This document shows, piece after piece, positions 16,459 to 24,611 of a stretch of 49,117 bases of DNA; positions within the stretch are counted from its first letter, which is position 1, and the number at the start of each line of letters is the position of its first letter. The stretch spans positions 1-49,117 of the forward strand of contig JBIIHL010000006.1 in NCBI GenBank assembly GCA_044235825.1. Direction: 5' to 3'. The position numbers and the translations under genes were made by a program. The notes below the pieces were generated by a model. That model was not told where the DNA came from. It ran no database searches and saw nothing but the letters and a program-made list of their open reading frames with translations. This stretch comes from CANGYM01 sp044235825. GTDB lineage: Bacteria > Pseudomonadota > Alphaproteobacteria > JAJTHO01 > CANGYM01.

Positions 16459-16968
16459 TTACTTTTTGCTGTAGGCTGACAAAAGCCGCGCCAGCTGCGC
16501 AGCCGGTGCCTGAACAACACCTGCAATTTTTGTGGCGGGGGCCTGAATCAGGCCGATCAACATACCCCGCAGAACATCCATGGACGGCAGCTTGGACAGC
16601 GTGCGCACATCCTCGGCAGACAACAGTCGGCCATCCATCACGGCACTGAGAACCTGAAGATGATCAGGAAATTTCTTTTCCTCATCCACCAACACCTTGC
16701 ACAGGACCACGGGATCTTGGCCTGTTATAATAGCGGTGCGACCAACAAAAGCAGGGGTTAAAACTTCGCAAGCGGTGCCCTGAACGGCCAGACGGCACAG
16801 CGTGTTTTTGGACACCTGCAGCGACCCCCCCGCATCCCGCACAGCGCGGCGCAGGCCCAAGGAATTGGCCACCGTATAATCGGTTTTTTTCACCACAATG
16901 ATGATTGAGGCAGACGAAACGGCCTCTTTCACAGCGGCAATATAGGCGGGTTTTTCTGAACGTAACAT
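16459..16968 (-). CDS. rplJ: 50S ribosomal protein L10
   Basis: 169 residues from the ATG at 16968 (MLRSEKPAYIAAVKEAVSSA) with GGGGA upstream; a start seven codons earlier is less likely. The RNA-binding N-terminal domain shows DYTVANSLGLRRAVRDAGGS and VSKNTLCRLAVQGT, and the C-terminal helix binds L12 dimers. L10 links the L7/L12 stalk to 23S rRNA. Normally rplK and rplA precede rplJ, but here an unrelated divergent gene (argB) lies upstream. Confidence 0.96.
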   Translation of the reverse strand: MLRSEKPAYIAAVKEAVSSASIIIVVKKTDYTVANSLGLRRAVRDAGGSLQVSKNTLCRLAVQGTACEVLTPAFVGRTAIITGQDPVVLCKVLVDEEKKFPDHLQVLSAVMDGRLLSAEDVRTLSKLPSMDVLRGMLIGLIQAPATKIAGVVQAPAAQLARLLSAYSKK

Positions 16969-16989
16969 AACTTTCCCCAAAACAAACAC

Positions 16990-17160
16990 AGTCCAAAAAA
17001 CGATGCAGGGGAGGGCGAATCAAAACACAAAGGGCCGCCAAACAGGTGGGCCTAAAAGGTTTTTTTTCAACATCTCGTGCGGGCTTTACGTTTTTAAAAA
17101 CCTTAAAAACACCGGCAGTCTGCAACGTTTTTTCAAAAACAGGAGCGCTACATAGCACAG
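16990..17160 (-). promoter_or_regulatory. Leader of rplJL-rpoB, possible L10 autoregulatory region
   Basis: A gene-free stretch of about 290 bases separates rplJ from argB. On the minus strand it holds GCAGACTGCCGG, then T-rich runs and short inverted repeats (AAGGTTTTTAAAAACG, GGCCCACC...GGCGGCCC). In most bacteria L10-L12 binds the rplJ leader to control its own synthesis, so a structured leader is expected here. I cannot identify the kink-turn with certainty. Confidence 0.35.
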
Positions 17161-17213
17161 CGGGGCAGGGGGGCGCAAGATCTTTTTTAAAACCATTGCA
17201 TCCCCCCCAAAAT

Positions 17214-17255
17214 CTGTTACCTGTTACCTGTCACTTGTAACCTGTTCCCTGATTC
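17214..17255 (+). repeat. Heptamer tandem repeat directly upstream of argB
   Basis: Six heptamers in phase: CTGTTAC, CTGTTAC, CTGTCAC, TTGTAAC, CTGTTCC, CTGATTC, ending five bases before the argB ATG. No recognisable ribosome binding site lies between the repeat and the ATG. Related runs sit at 8422-8450 (argC) and 26248-26271 (near leuA). Confidence 0.7.
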
Positions 17256-17260
17256 CCGTC

Positions 17261-18178
17261 ATGAAAGAAACCCATCCCCTCCGTCATGTTGATCCTGTGA
17301 TTGCGGCCAAGGCCAGAACGCTCTCTGATGCCTTGCCCTATATGCGCCAGTATGCTGGGCGTACCGTGGTCATTAAATTTGGCGGCCATGCCATGGGGGA
17401 GGAAAGCCTGACCGAGGCCTTTGCCCGTGATATTGTCCTGATGAAACAGGTGGGTATGAACCCCGTGGTGGTTCACGGCGGCGGCCCCCAGATTGGCGCC
17501 ATGTTAGAGCGCTTGAAAATCAAAAGCGAATACATCGACGGCCTGCGCGTTACCGATGCCGCCACGGTGGAGATCGTGGAGATGGTCCTGTGCGGATCCA
17601 TCAACAAAAGCATCGTCAGCGCCATCAACAGGGCAGGGGGTCACGCCGTGGGTCTGTCCGGCAAAGATGGACAGTTGATTGAGGCCCGCAAACTGCGCCA
17701 TCGCCCCACACAAAAAACAGACTCCAACATTGAACGCCTGCTGGATCTGGGCTTTGTGGGGGAGCCGACTTTTGTCAATCCCCACGTTCTGGACGTTTTG
17801 GCTGAATCCGACATCATTCCCGTCATTGCCCCCATTGGGATGGACCCGAATGGCCAGACCTATAACATCAACGCCGACACCGCCGCTGGGGCTATTGCTG
17901 AGGCCATGGAGGCCACGCGCCTGCTGCTGCTGACCGATGTGGTGGGGGTTTTGGACAAAGACAAAACCTTGCTGCCCAAAATCACCCTGAGCCAAGCCCA
18001 AAAAATGATCGAAAACGGCACCATCACCGGCGGCATGATTCCCAAAATCCAAACCTGCCTGCACGCCATATCCCGCGGCGTTGGCGCCGCCGTTATTTTG
18101 GATGGCCGCATTCCCCACGCCCTGCTGCTGGAAACCTTCACATCAGAGGGGGCAGGGACGATTATTATGGAGGGGTAG
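17261..18178 (+). CDS. argB: N-acetylglutamate kinase
   Basis: 305 residues. ArgB phosphorylates N-acetylglutamate, the second step of arginine synthesis. Amino-acid-kinase hallmarks: VVIKFGGHAMG near residues 36-46 (phosphate binding), VVVHGGGPQIGAML (substrate glycine loop), NINADTAAGAIAEAM, and LLLLTDVVGVLDKDK, with the C-terminal TITGGMIPKI lysine motif. The N-terminal extension before GRTVVIKFGG is the form seen in arginine-sensitive hexameric enzymes, so feedback inhibition is plausible. It starts right after the heptamer repeat and its 3' end is 15 nt from the convergent oxidase fusion. Confidence 0.97.
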   Translation: MKETHPLRHVDPVIAAKARTLSDALPYMRQYAGRTVVIKFGGHAMGEESLTEAFARDIVLMKQVGMNPVVVHGGGPQIGAMLERLKIKSEYIDGLRVTDAATVEIVEMVLCGSINKSIVSAINRAGGHAVGLSGKDGQLIEARKLRHRPTQKTDSNIERLLDLGFVGEPTFVNPHVLDVLAESDIIPVIAPIGMDPNGQTYNINADTAAGAIAEAMEATRLLLLTDVVGVLDKDKTLLPKITLSQAQKMIENGTITGGMIPKIQTCLHAISRGVGAAVILDGRIPHALLLETFTSEGAGTIIMEG

Positions 18179-18193
18179 GGGGACCCAAAAAAA

Positions 18194-20407
18194 TCATCCA
18201 TTCTGGCATTCTAGGTATTTGGCAGCAACTGCTGGGGCCCGCACAGTGCCACCAGCACCCAGTCCCAAGGCATCAGCAGGATGATCCATAGGAAAATCAC
18301 GGTAACATTGAACTGTTGTGTCGGGCTGGCCCACCAAACTGCACCCCGTTGCAACACGATACAATGCCGCCACAATAGGGCCTGTGCCGTCTTCATTATT
18401 TCTTGAGCCAGACTCCCCTGGTATAAACCCAGCACTAATGGCAATTTGGTCAGTCAACTTGGTGACATTAGTGACCCCAAGATTAGAGGGTAAGCTATCA
18501 TCCGGATGCACCTTCAAAACCGTGGGTATGCCTTTATTGCTCTGCCCATCATAAATCAGCCATCCCCCCTGAACGGCAAAATGTTCCCTTTCTTGAGCCC
18601 GATGAAGATCCGTCATCCCCTCCAAAGGGGCACCTGTGGCATACACAACATGACCACCGGTGGTATTAAACGTTACACCCCCTTGTGTGTGTATTTGGCC
18701 ATTGCCTACCTCTGTCACATGTGTGTTGTTATGAATTTGACCGCCGTTTTCGCTTATAAAGCGCCGCAGATACCGCTGCAAAGCCTCTATATTTATGGCG
18801 CCTCCCCGAACCTCTACAGCGCCGGCTATGGTCTCTAATGTTAAATCAGGCCATTCTTTTTTGACCTCTTCAGCCGTCATTTCTCGAACAATATTACCTA
18901 GGCCACTGCGTTTTTGTTGTTCAACAACGGCTTGCAAAGCCTTTTCATCACCCAACACAACCCGAACGGGGGAGGCCTTGATAAAAACTTCGTCTAATTC
19001 TTCTTGGGATTGAAAAAGGAGATCGTTCGTTTTGCCTCGATCTATAAGCGCTTGATGCACAGAGCGAATCAATTCCCACCCCTTTAAACCGGCGATATTC
19101 AGGCCGTAGGCCTCAAGCTCCCGCAGGGCAGAATCCACCGGCCGTGTTCCATCCGCTTGTCTCTCTAGTGCGGCCAATGTTTCCCCAGAAAGTGACCCAC
19201 CCTGTTCGTTCCAAAGGCGGATCATGTTAGGATCTGTTGGACCGGCTTCTGTTGTTGATAGCTGTCTTACTGGGCTGTTATGACTGGTTCCAATCGGATC
19301 GTTAGAATCCGGAGAATCCGCATCGTAGACTGTGACAGAATGCCCCGAAAGGATTGCATAATAAGCCATCATCAACCCAACAACGCCACCGCCAATGATA
19401 TGAATGGGTTGTTCATTGCGTTGTACTGGGCATGCCAAGGCAGTGGCGGGACTGGCTGATTGACGAACAGAATTAACCACTTCTGTAACGGCTGCATCCA
19501 TAGCGTCTTTACAGTCCTCTGCGGCCATGGCCTGTCCAACAACAGAAACCTTATCTGACACAAGAGACGTATAGGCCTCTCTATGTGCAGGCGCCCCATC
19601 AATGACCAATTTCCCCAAGTTGGGCCAGTCAGAGAGGGCTCGGGCAGCATCAACACTGATTCCCCGTGGAGATACACAAACCACGTGGGCCCCTGACGCA
19701 AGCGTGCACACCCCATTGGGAAAAATGTCACGTTTATTCAGGGCATATCCGTCACGATTCGACGTGGAAATGGCAACGGCATTGGCATTTTTCACTGCTG
19801 CCGCCGCGGTGTTTGAAAAAACAATTCGGCCTGATTTTAATAATGATGGAAAATCAATGCTTAATTCAAATGTTTCTGCCAAATTCTGCAACCGTTGGGC
19901 TTCTCGTGCTTGATCGTTGACCGTTGAGGTTCTGGGGGTAAAAATGTGCGCTGTGCCGTTTGATTGGCTTAAAAATGCCTGTAATGCATAAAAATGATTG
20001 CCACCCATCCCGATAAAAGCCACCTTTTTGGTGGATGCAGAAAGATTAAGGTTTTCTGCACTATAGGCCCCAACAAAGGGGGCATTAGCTCTGGGCGTGT
20101 TTAGGACCCAAATCCCGTTTTCCCTCGCCGCATCAAGATCAATGCTTTCTAAACCCGTGCCACGACGAACAATAACCGATCCTGCGGGTAAATGGGCCAT
20201 CATCTCTGCGGTAACAGCGTGACTGCCCACGACCACAATACGAGGCCGCTTTTTTGCAGATGCGTCTTTTAAAACATCCTTTAAGTTTTGTTCTGGCGAT
20301 AGGGTATCTGCACCCTCAATAGTTCCCGTTAGGTCCAATAGAGGCCATTGGGGGCTACCAGATAAACTCTCCGCTGTTACGGGAAAAAACCCATCTGCAT
20401 TCGCCAT
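18194..20407 (-). CDS. Fusion: 2-hydroxyacid-dehydrogenase-like domain + FAD-dependent amino-acid-oxidase-like domain
   Basis: 737 residues from the ATG at 20407. Residues about 54-310 resemble D-isomer-specific 2-hydroxyacid dehydrogenases (SerA type): VIVRRGTGLESIDLDAAREN, GIWVLNTPRANAPFVGAYSA, then a Rossmann-like KKVAFIGMGGNHFYA whose glycine motif is imperfect. Residues about 334-737 are a DAO-type FAD oxidoreductase with HIIGGGVVGLMMAYYAI (GxGxxG) followed by VTVYDAD, and the C-terminal GLGAGGTVRAPAVAAKYL. I see no signal peptide. The substrate is unknown; a D-amino acid, imino acid or hydroxy acid is possible. It is divergent from an RpiR regulator with shared operator-like sites, suggesting control by a sugar-phosphate-type or related ligand. 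Base composition looks lower in G+C than flanking genes. This domain pairing is not one I know. Confidence 0.72.
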   Translation of the reverse strand: MANADGFFPVTAESLSGSPQWPLLDLTGTIEGADTLSPEQNLKDVLKDASAKKRPRIVVVGSHAVTAEMMAHLPAGSVIVRRGTGLESIDLDAARENGIWVLNTPRANAPFVGAYSAENLNLSASTKKVAFIGMGGNHFYALQAFLSQSNGTAHIFTPRTSTVNDQAREAQRLQNLAETFELSIDFPSLLKSGRIVFSNTAAAAVKNANAVAISTSNRDGYALNKRDIFPNGVCTLASGAHVVCVSPRGISVDAARALSDWPNLGKLVIDGAPAHREAYTSLVSDKVSVVGQAMAAEDCKDAMDAAVTEVVNSVRQSASPATALACPVQRNEQPIHIIGGGVVGLMMAYYAILSGHSVTVYDADSPDSNDPIGTSHNSPVRQLSTTEAGPTDPNMIRLWNEQGGSLSGETLAALERQADGTRPVDSALRELEAYGLNIAGLKGWELIRSVHQALIDRGKTNDLLFQSQEELDEVFIKASPVRVVLGDEKALQAVVEQQKRSGLGNIVREMTAEEVKKEWPDLTLETIAGAVEVRGGAINIEALQRYLRRFISENGGQIHNNTHVTEVGNGQIHTQGGVTFNTTGGHVVYATGAPLEGMTDLHRAQEREHFAVQGGWLIYDGQSNKGIPTVLKVHPDDSLPSNLGVTNVTKLTDQIAISAGFIPGESGSRNNEDGTGPIVAALYRVATGCSLVGQPDTTVQCYRDFPMDHPADALGLGAGGTVRAPAVAAKYLECQNG

Positions 20408-20438
20408 AATAATAAAGCCCCACGTTATAAAAATAACT

Positions 20439-20528
20439 ACATTTGTTTTATAATGGAAAAAAATAACACAAATGTTTTTTCTTGACAATGGCAAATATCA
20501 CATTCATAATAAATACTGAAACAAATGT
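20439..20528. promoter_or_regulatory. Three ACAAATGT operator-like sites in the divergent region
   Basis: The octamer ACAAATGT occurs at 20468-20475 and 20521-20528 on the plus strand and at 20439-20446 on the minus strand, each flanked by A/T runs (AAACAAATGTA form). They bracket the rpiR promoter: one just upstream of the -35, one in the leader, and one near the start of the oxidase transcript. The layout fits binding by the RpiR protein. That the sites bind RpiR is inference. Confidence 0.6.
20482..20510 (+). promoter_or_regulatory. Sigma-70-type promoter of the rpiR-family gene
   Basis: TTGACA at 20482-20487, exactly 17 bases, then CATAAT at 20505-20510. The start would be near 20517, giving an about 18-nt leader that contains the third ACAAATGT site, so a repressor bound there would block transcription (autorepression). 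Confidence 0.75.
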
Positions 20529-20534
20529 ATTTTT

Positions 20535-21389
20535 ATGCTGAATCGCATACGTGTCCAGTTGCCCTATTGGCCAAAAGCCCTTCAGAAAGCTGGGGAATAT
20601 TTAGTCAACAATCCCCATGAACTGGCGATGATGTCGCTTCGGCAATTGGCTGATAAGGCTGGTGTTTCTCCCGCGGCCATGGTGCGTTTGGCGAAAGTGT
20701 TGGAGTATGAGAATTTTTCATCCCTGCAAACAGAATACAGAATGCAGTGGCGCAATCACGAGGCCAGTGCCTATGCCAAAAGAGCCAGTGAGGTTGTTAC
20801 CGATACACCCGTAGCAAACACACTGCTCTCGGCCCTTGGAAACGCGGATATTCATAATATTCAGGAAACATTATCACAGATTGATCACAGCGCCTTTGAG
20901 CAGATGATCGAAACATTTTCCAGATGTAAAAACCTCTATGTTATTGGCATGCGTCAAAGTGCCAGTCTTGTCTCCGCCTTTAGTTACAGCTGTGGATTGT
21001 TTACTGACAAAATTATTCCTCTTACAGAAGAGAGCGTCATGGTTGATACGTTACGATATGTGCATCCGGATGATGCTGCGCTTCTTATTGCTTTTACCCC
21101 TTATGCCGTACCCACTGTTGCCGCGACAAAGTATTTACGAGAAAAAGGCATCAAACATTCTATCATCAGCGATGCTGTTACACACCTGTCCGCCAGCGCT
21201 GAGTGTACAATAAAAACAGGGCGCCAAGGCACAATGTATTTGGCCTCGATGACGGCGGGTATGATGGTGATCCAAGCTGTTGTTATGGCACTTATTCAAA
21301 AAATAGGCCCAACCGCTATTGATGCTTTGACAGATTCAGAGCAACACCTAAAAGATTTTAAGGCATTCTACACACCGTTTGGATCATAG
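20535..21389 (+). CDS. RpiR/MurR-family transcriptional regulator
   Basis: 284 residues. N-terminal HTH_6 domain (residues about 1-77) with SLRQLADKAGVSPAAMVRLA, then a SIS sugar-isomerase-type sensor domain from about 125 onward (LYVIGMRQSASLVSAFSYSC, DDAALLIAFTPYAVPTVAAT). RpiR proteins usually sense phosphorylated sugars or related metabolites and control adjacent catabolic genes. It is divergent from the oxidase fusion with only 127 nt between them, containing three ACAAATGT sites, so that gene is the likely target. The ligand is not predictable. Confidence 0.9.
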   Translation: MLNRIRVQLPYWPKALQKAGEYLVNNPHELAMMSLRQLADKAGVSPAAMVRLAKVLEYENFSSLQTEYRMQWRNHEASAYAKRASEVVTDTPVANTLLSALGNADIHNIQETLSQIDHSAFEQMIETFSRCKNLYVIGMRQSASLVSAFSYSCGLFTDKIIPLTEESVMVDTLRYVHPDDAALLIAFTPYAVPTVAATKYLREKGIKHSIISDAVTHLSASAECTIKTGRQGTMYLASMTAGMMVIQAVVMALIQKIGPTAIDALTDSEQHLKDFKAFYTPFGS

Positions 21390-21447
21390 AAAAAGGGCGC
21401 TTTCTAAGGGTGTTCTCGTGCTCAGCAAGACCCCAAAGGGAACAACG

Positions 21448-21876
21448 CTATTTTTTCGCCATCAAATCCCGAATTTCCGTCAGCAAAACCTCTGTTTGGG
21501 TTGGGACGGCTGCGGCGGCCTCTTCCTCTTTCATCACTTTGCTTTTCAGTTTATTGACCTGTTTGATCAAAACAAAAACGGCAAAGGACACAATCAAAAA
21601 CTGAATCACCGCATTCAAAAATTTTCCGTAGGCGATGGGACTGGCCCCTGCATCTTGGGCGGCCTTGAGCGTAGGATAGGTTTGATCCCCTGATAAAGCT
21701 ATAAAAAAGTTAGAAAAATCAATGCCACCAATCAAAACCCCCAGCGGCGGCATCAAAATATCGTTGACCAAACCATTGACTACACCCGTAAAGGCCGTGC
21801 CAATGATGATCCCTGTGGCCAAATCGATCATGTTGCCACGGGCAATGAATGTTTTGAATTCTTGAAAGAAGGACAT
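21448..21876 (-). CDS. mscL: Large-conductance mechanosensitive channel MscL
   Basis: 142 residues, the normal size. N-terminal FKTFIARGNMIDLATGIIIG leads into TM1, LVNDILMPPLGVLIGGIDFS follows into the periplasmic loop, and TM2 is LNAVIQFLIVSFAVFVLI. The C-terminus is a charged helix (EVLLTEIRDLMAKK). MscL opens under membrane tension to protect against osmotic downshock. It is a single gene convergent with the rpiR-family gene; 58 nt separate the stops. Confidence 0.97.
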   Translation of the reverse strand: MSFFQEFKTFIARGNMIDLATGIIIGTAFTGVVNGLVNDILMPPLGVLIGGIDFSNFFIALSGDQTYPTLKAAQDAGASPIAYGKFLNAVIQFLIVSFAVFVLIKQVNKLKSKVMKEEEAAAAVPTQTEVLLTEIRDLMAKK

Positions 21877-22017
21877 AAAAAACCCCGCACGAAATGAAAA
21901 ATCATCCTAAAGACTTTTGATGGGGGAGAAAAGCAAAAAAAAGTCACATAAGCCTAGGAGAGCGACGCTAGGCGCCATTGGCAGGTCAGCAGGGCACGAC
22001 GCAGTGCCAAGCCCCCG

Positions 22018-22578
22018 TCATCCTAGACCCCCTGATACTGTCACCAGTGCGGGGCGGATGATGCGGTCATGCATGCGATATCCGGCCTGAATCACCCGCA
22101 CAATATGCCCTTCGGGCACGGTATCGCTGGGCTCTTGCAGCATGGCTTGGTGCAGATTGTGATCAAAGGCCTCCCCCACCGGATTGTATTTTAGTACCCC
22201 ATGTTTTTCCAAGGTGGAAAGCAACTGTTTCGCGGTTAAGGTGATGCCGGTGACAAAGGTTTCCACCGCAGATCCCCCTTCAGATTCAGGAACATGGGCA
22301 AGAGCCTGATCAAAACTATCCGCCACCGTCAGCAGATCTTTGACAAAGCCAGAGACGGCGAATTTGATGGCCTCTGATTTTTCCCGATCCATCCGTTTGA
22401 TGGTGTTTTCCCGATCCGCAAGGGCGCGGAGCAGATCCATCTCGGCTTTTTCAAGGCGTTCTTGCAGTTGGGAACGCTCATCCGATTCTGACGGCACAGG
22501 ATTTTCAGGATCAGGGGATAAAGATTCTGCTTCGGGGGTGATTTTTTCCGAAGATGAAAAGGTGTCTTGAGCGGTCAT
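22018..22578 (-). CDS. grpE: Nucleotide exchange factor GrpE
   Basis: 186 residues. An acidic, disordered N-terminus precedes the long coiled-coil (LQERLEKAEMDLLRALADRE, NTIKRMDREKSEAIKFAVSG), and the C-terminal beta domain ends GYRMHDRIIRPALVTVSGG, the family signature. GrpE releases ADP from DnaK. AAAGGA precedes the ATG. It lies 42 nt after nuoD on the same strand; neither dnaK nor hrcA is nearby, so the heat-shock cluster is split. Confidence 0.96.
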   Translation of the reverse strand: MTAQDTFSSSEKITPEAESLSPDPENPVPSESDERSQLQERLEKAEMDLLRALADRENTIKRMDREKSEAIKFAVSGFVKDLLTVADSFDQALAHVPESEGGSAVETFVTGITLTAKQLLSTLEKHGVLKYNPVGEAFDHNLHQAMLQEPSDTVPEGHIVRVIQAGYRMHDRIIRPALVTVSGGLG

Positions 22579-22620
22579 TATGCTGTCCTTTGTTTGTTTG
22601 GGGAAACTCTGGGGTGCATG

Positions 22621-23793
22621 TTAACGATCAATCTCGCCAAAAACAATATCCAAAGACCCAATGATGGCCACAACATCCGCCAGCATGTGACCACGACTCA
22701 GGAAATCCAGGGCCTGAAGAAACGCAAACCCTGGGGCGCGAATTTTGCAGCGGTAAGGTTTGTTGCTGCCATCGGCAATCAGGTAAACCCCGAACTCCCC
22801 TTTGGGGGCTTCGGTGGCGGTGTAGGTTTCTCCGGCGGGAACGTGGTACCCTTCGGTGTAGAGTTTAAAATGATGAATCAGCGCCTCCATCGAGGATTTC
22901 ATTAGGGCGCGGGGGGGGGGACTGATTTTGTGGTTTTCAAAATGCACGGGGCCCTCGGGCATGGCCTCTATACACTGGTCAATGATGCGCAAAGACTGAT
23001 ACATTTCCTGAATCCGCACCAAATAGCGATCATAACAGTCCCCATGTTTGCCAATGGGCACATCAAAATCCATTTGATCGTAGACGTCATAGGGCTGGGC
23101 TTTGCGCAGATCCCACGGCACGCCGCTGGCCCGCAGCACAGGGCCCGTCATCCCCCATGCCAAAGCATCATCCCGCGAAAACACACCAATATCCACCGTG
23201 CGCTGTTTAAAGATCCGGTTTTCCGTCAGCAGCCCCTCCATATCCTGAATGGTTTTGGGCAGGGCGTCGATAAACGTTTTGATATCCTCCAGCAAGCCAA
23301 CGGGTAAATCCCGATGCACACCCCCAGGGCGGAAATAGGCCGCGTGCAAACGGGCGCCGCAGACACGTTCGTAAAAGCCCATAATCTTTTCGCGTTCCTC
23401 AAACGCCCACAAAAACGGCGTCATGGCCCCCACATCCAGCGCAAAGGTCGCAATGTTTAGCAGGTGATTCATAATCCGAGTTAACTCGGCATAAAGCACC
23501 CGAATATACTGGCCCCGCGGGGGTGGGGTGATGCCCAGTAACCGCTCCACCGCCAAGGCAAAGGTGTGTTCCTGCCCCATGGGGGAGACATAATCCAAAC
23601 GGTCGAAATAGGGAACGGATTGCAAATATGTTTTGTATTCAATCAGCTTTTCTGTGCCCCGATGCAGCAGGCCAATGTGGGGATCGGCGCGTTCAATCAC
23701 CTCTCCATCCATTTCCAGAACCAAGCGCAACACGCCATGCGCCGCAGGATGCTGAGGGCCAAAGTTAAGGGTCGTGGTTTTCTTTTCCTGCAT
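22621..23793 (-). CDS. nuoD: NADH-quinone oxidoreductase subunit D
   Basis: 390 residues, full length. Hallmarks are NFGPQHPAAHGVLRLVLEMD, DPHIGLLHRGTEKLIEYKTY, PYFDRLDYVSPMGQEHTFAL and the C-terminal GSLDIVFGEIDR. NuoD is the 49-kDa peripheral-arm subunit of complex I and forms the quinone pocket with NuoB. It normally sits inside a nuoA-N operon, but no other nuo gene lies within 20 kb on either side. A run of ten G at 22911-22920 (antisense of the CCC codons in KISPPPRAL) is in frame here. Confidence 0.97.
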   Translation of the reverse strand: MQEKKTTTLNFGPQHPAAHGVLRLVLEMDGEVIERADPHIGLLHRGTEKLIEYKTYLQSVPYFDRLDYVSPMGQEHTFALAVERLLGITPPPRGQYIRVLYAELTRIMNHLLNIATFALDVGAMTPFLWAFEEREKIMGFYERVCGARLHAAYFRPGGVHRDLPVGLLEDIKTFIDALPKTIQDMEGLLTENRIFKQRTVDIGVFSRDDALAWGMTGPVLRASGVPWDLRKAQPYDVYDQMDFDVPIGKHGDCYDRYLVRIQEMYQSLRIIDQCIEAMPEGPVHFENHKISPPPRALMKSSMEALIHHFKLYTEGYHVPAGETYTATEAPKGEFGVYLIADGSNKPYRCKIRAPGFAFLQALDFLSRGHMLADVVAIIGSLDIVFGEIDR

Positions 23794-23994
23794 AACACAT
23801 CACCGCTGGAACGTTATAGAGCATCTTATCCTCCATTTGCTGCAAAATGTCGATAGGGTGTTTTGGGGACAGGGGAAGCCTTTCCGATCTTCCTCTCTCT
23901 CTGCCCTTTAAGGGGGGTGGCTTAGGCTTTCTTAAAGAATTGCATCTTATAGTCAAAGATCATCTGTGACCAACCGCAGGGGAAGCACCGTACT

Positions 23995-24606
23995 ATGATG
24001 CAAGTGAAGGTTATTGAATGCCATCAGCAGGGGATGTTGTCCCTAGAGGGATTGCCTGATCTTCTGTCTTCCCAATTTTTTGTTCACAAACATGATGTTT
24101 TTGCAGTGGATAAAGAGGGAAAACAGGCCATCTGGCTGCAAAATTATTACCGCATGAATCCCCCCCCTGTTTTGGTGGGCAGGGGCAATGTGGAAATGTC
24201 CCCGCTGGCCATTTTATCCCTGTGCCGCAAAGCAAGTTTGGATTTTTTAAAGGAAATTCAGGAATCCCTAAACCGGCACAAGCAAAGCATTGCCCACATC
24301 AAAAAGGCTGTTCATGTTCCCATGGGGGGACAAGTTTGTATTGAGCCGGCGCATTTTCTTTTGGAGCCTTCGGACAAAGATGTTCTAATGACGTTGGTCC
24401 GGCAAGGGGAGCAGGGGATTTTGGTCCTTGATAACATCGTGCCCCGCAAGGGGGATACCCTGACGGCGGAATTGTTTGCTGAGAAAAAAGCCATTTATTA
24501 TCATGACGCCACTGCTTTAGCCCATGACGTGCTTGCCTTTCATCTGCGCGATCATCCAGAGGATTCAGGGCACGAGATTCATGTGTTGATCAAAGTGCAA
24601 TTTTAA
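23995..24606 (+). CDS. Unrecognised conserved-looking cytoplasmic protein
   Basis: 203 residues (MMQVKVIECHQQGMLSLEGL). AGGGGAAG lies ahead of the first of two adjacent ATGs. No signal peptide or membrane segment. The protein looks globular, with a central amphipathic helix (DFLKEIQESLNRHKQSIAHI) and a beta-rich C-terminus ending EIHVLIKVQF. I do not recognise a family or motif. It is convergent with tolA, 5 nt between stops, which fits a real gene. tolB would normally occupy this side of tolA. Confidence 0.6.
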   Translation: MMQVKVIECHQQGMLSLEGLPDLLSSQFFVHKHDVFAVDKEGKQAIWLQNYYRMNPPPVLVGRGNVEMSPLAILSLCRKASLDFLKEIQESLNRHKQSIAHIKKAVHVPMGGQVCIEPAHFLLEPSDKDVLMTLVRQGEQGILVLDNIVPRKGDTLTAELFAEKKAIYYHDATALAHDVLAFHLRDHPEDSGHEIHVLIKVQF

Positions 24607-24611
24607 AACGC

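Noticed and set aside
17214..17255. Possible CRISPR or phage repeat
   Set aside because: Units are seven bases with no spacers; better described as a short tandem repeat.
21950..22020. Possible small RNA gene (SRP-like) between mscL and grpE
   Set aside because: Short inverted repeats are present, but the conserved SRP loop GGAAGGAAGC is absent and no other RNA family fits.
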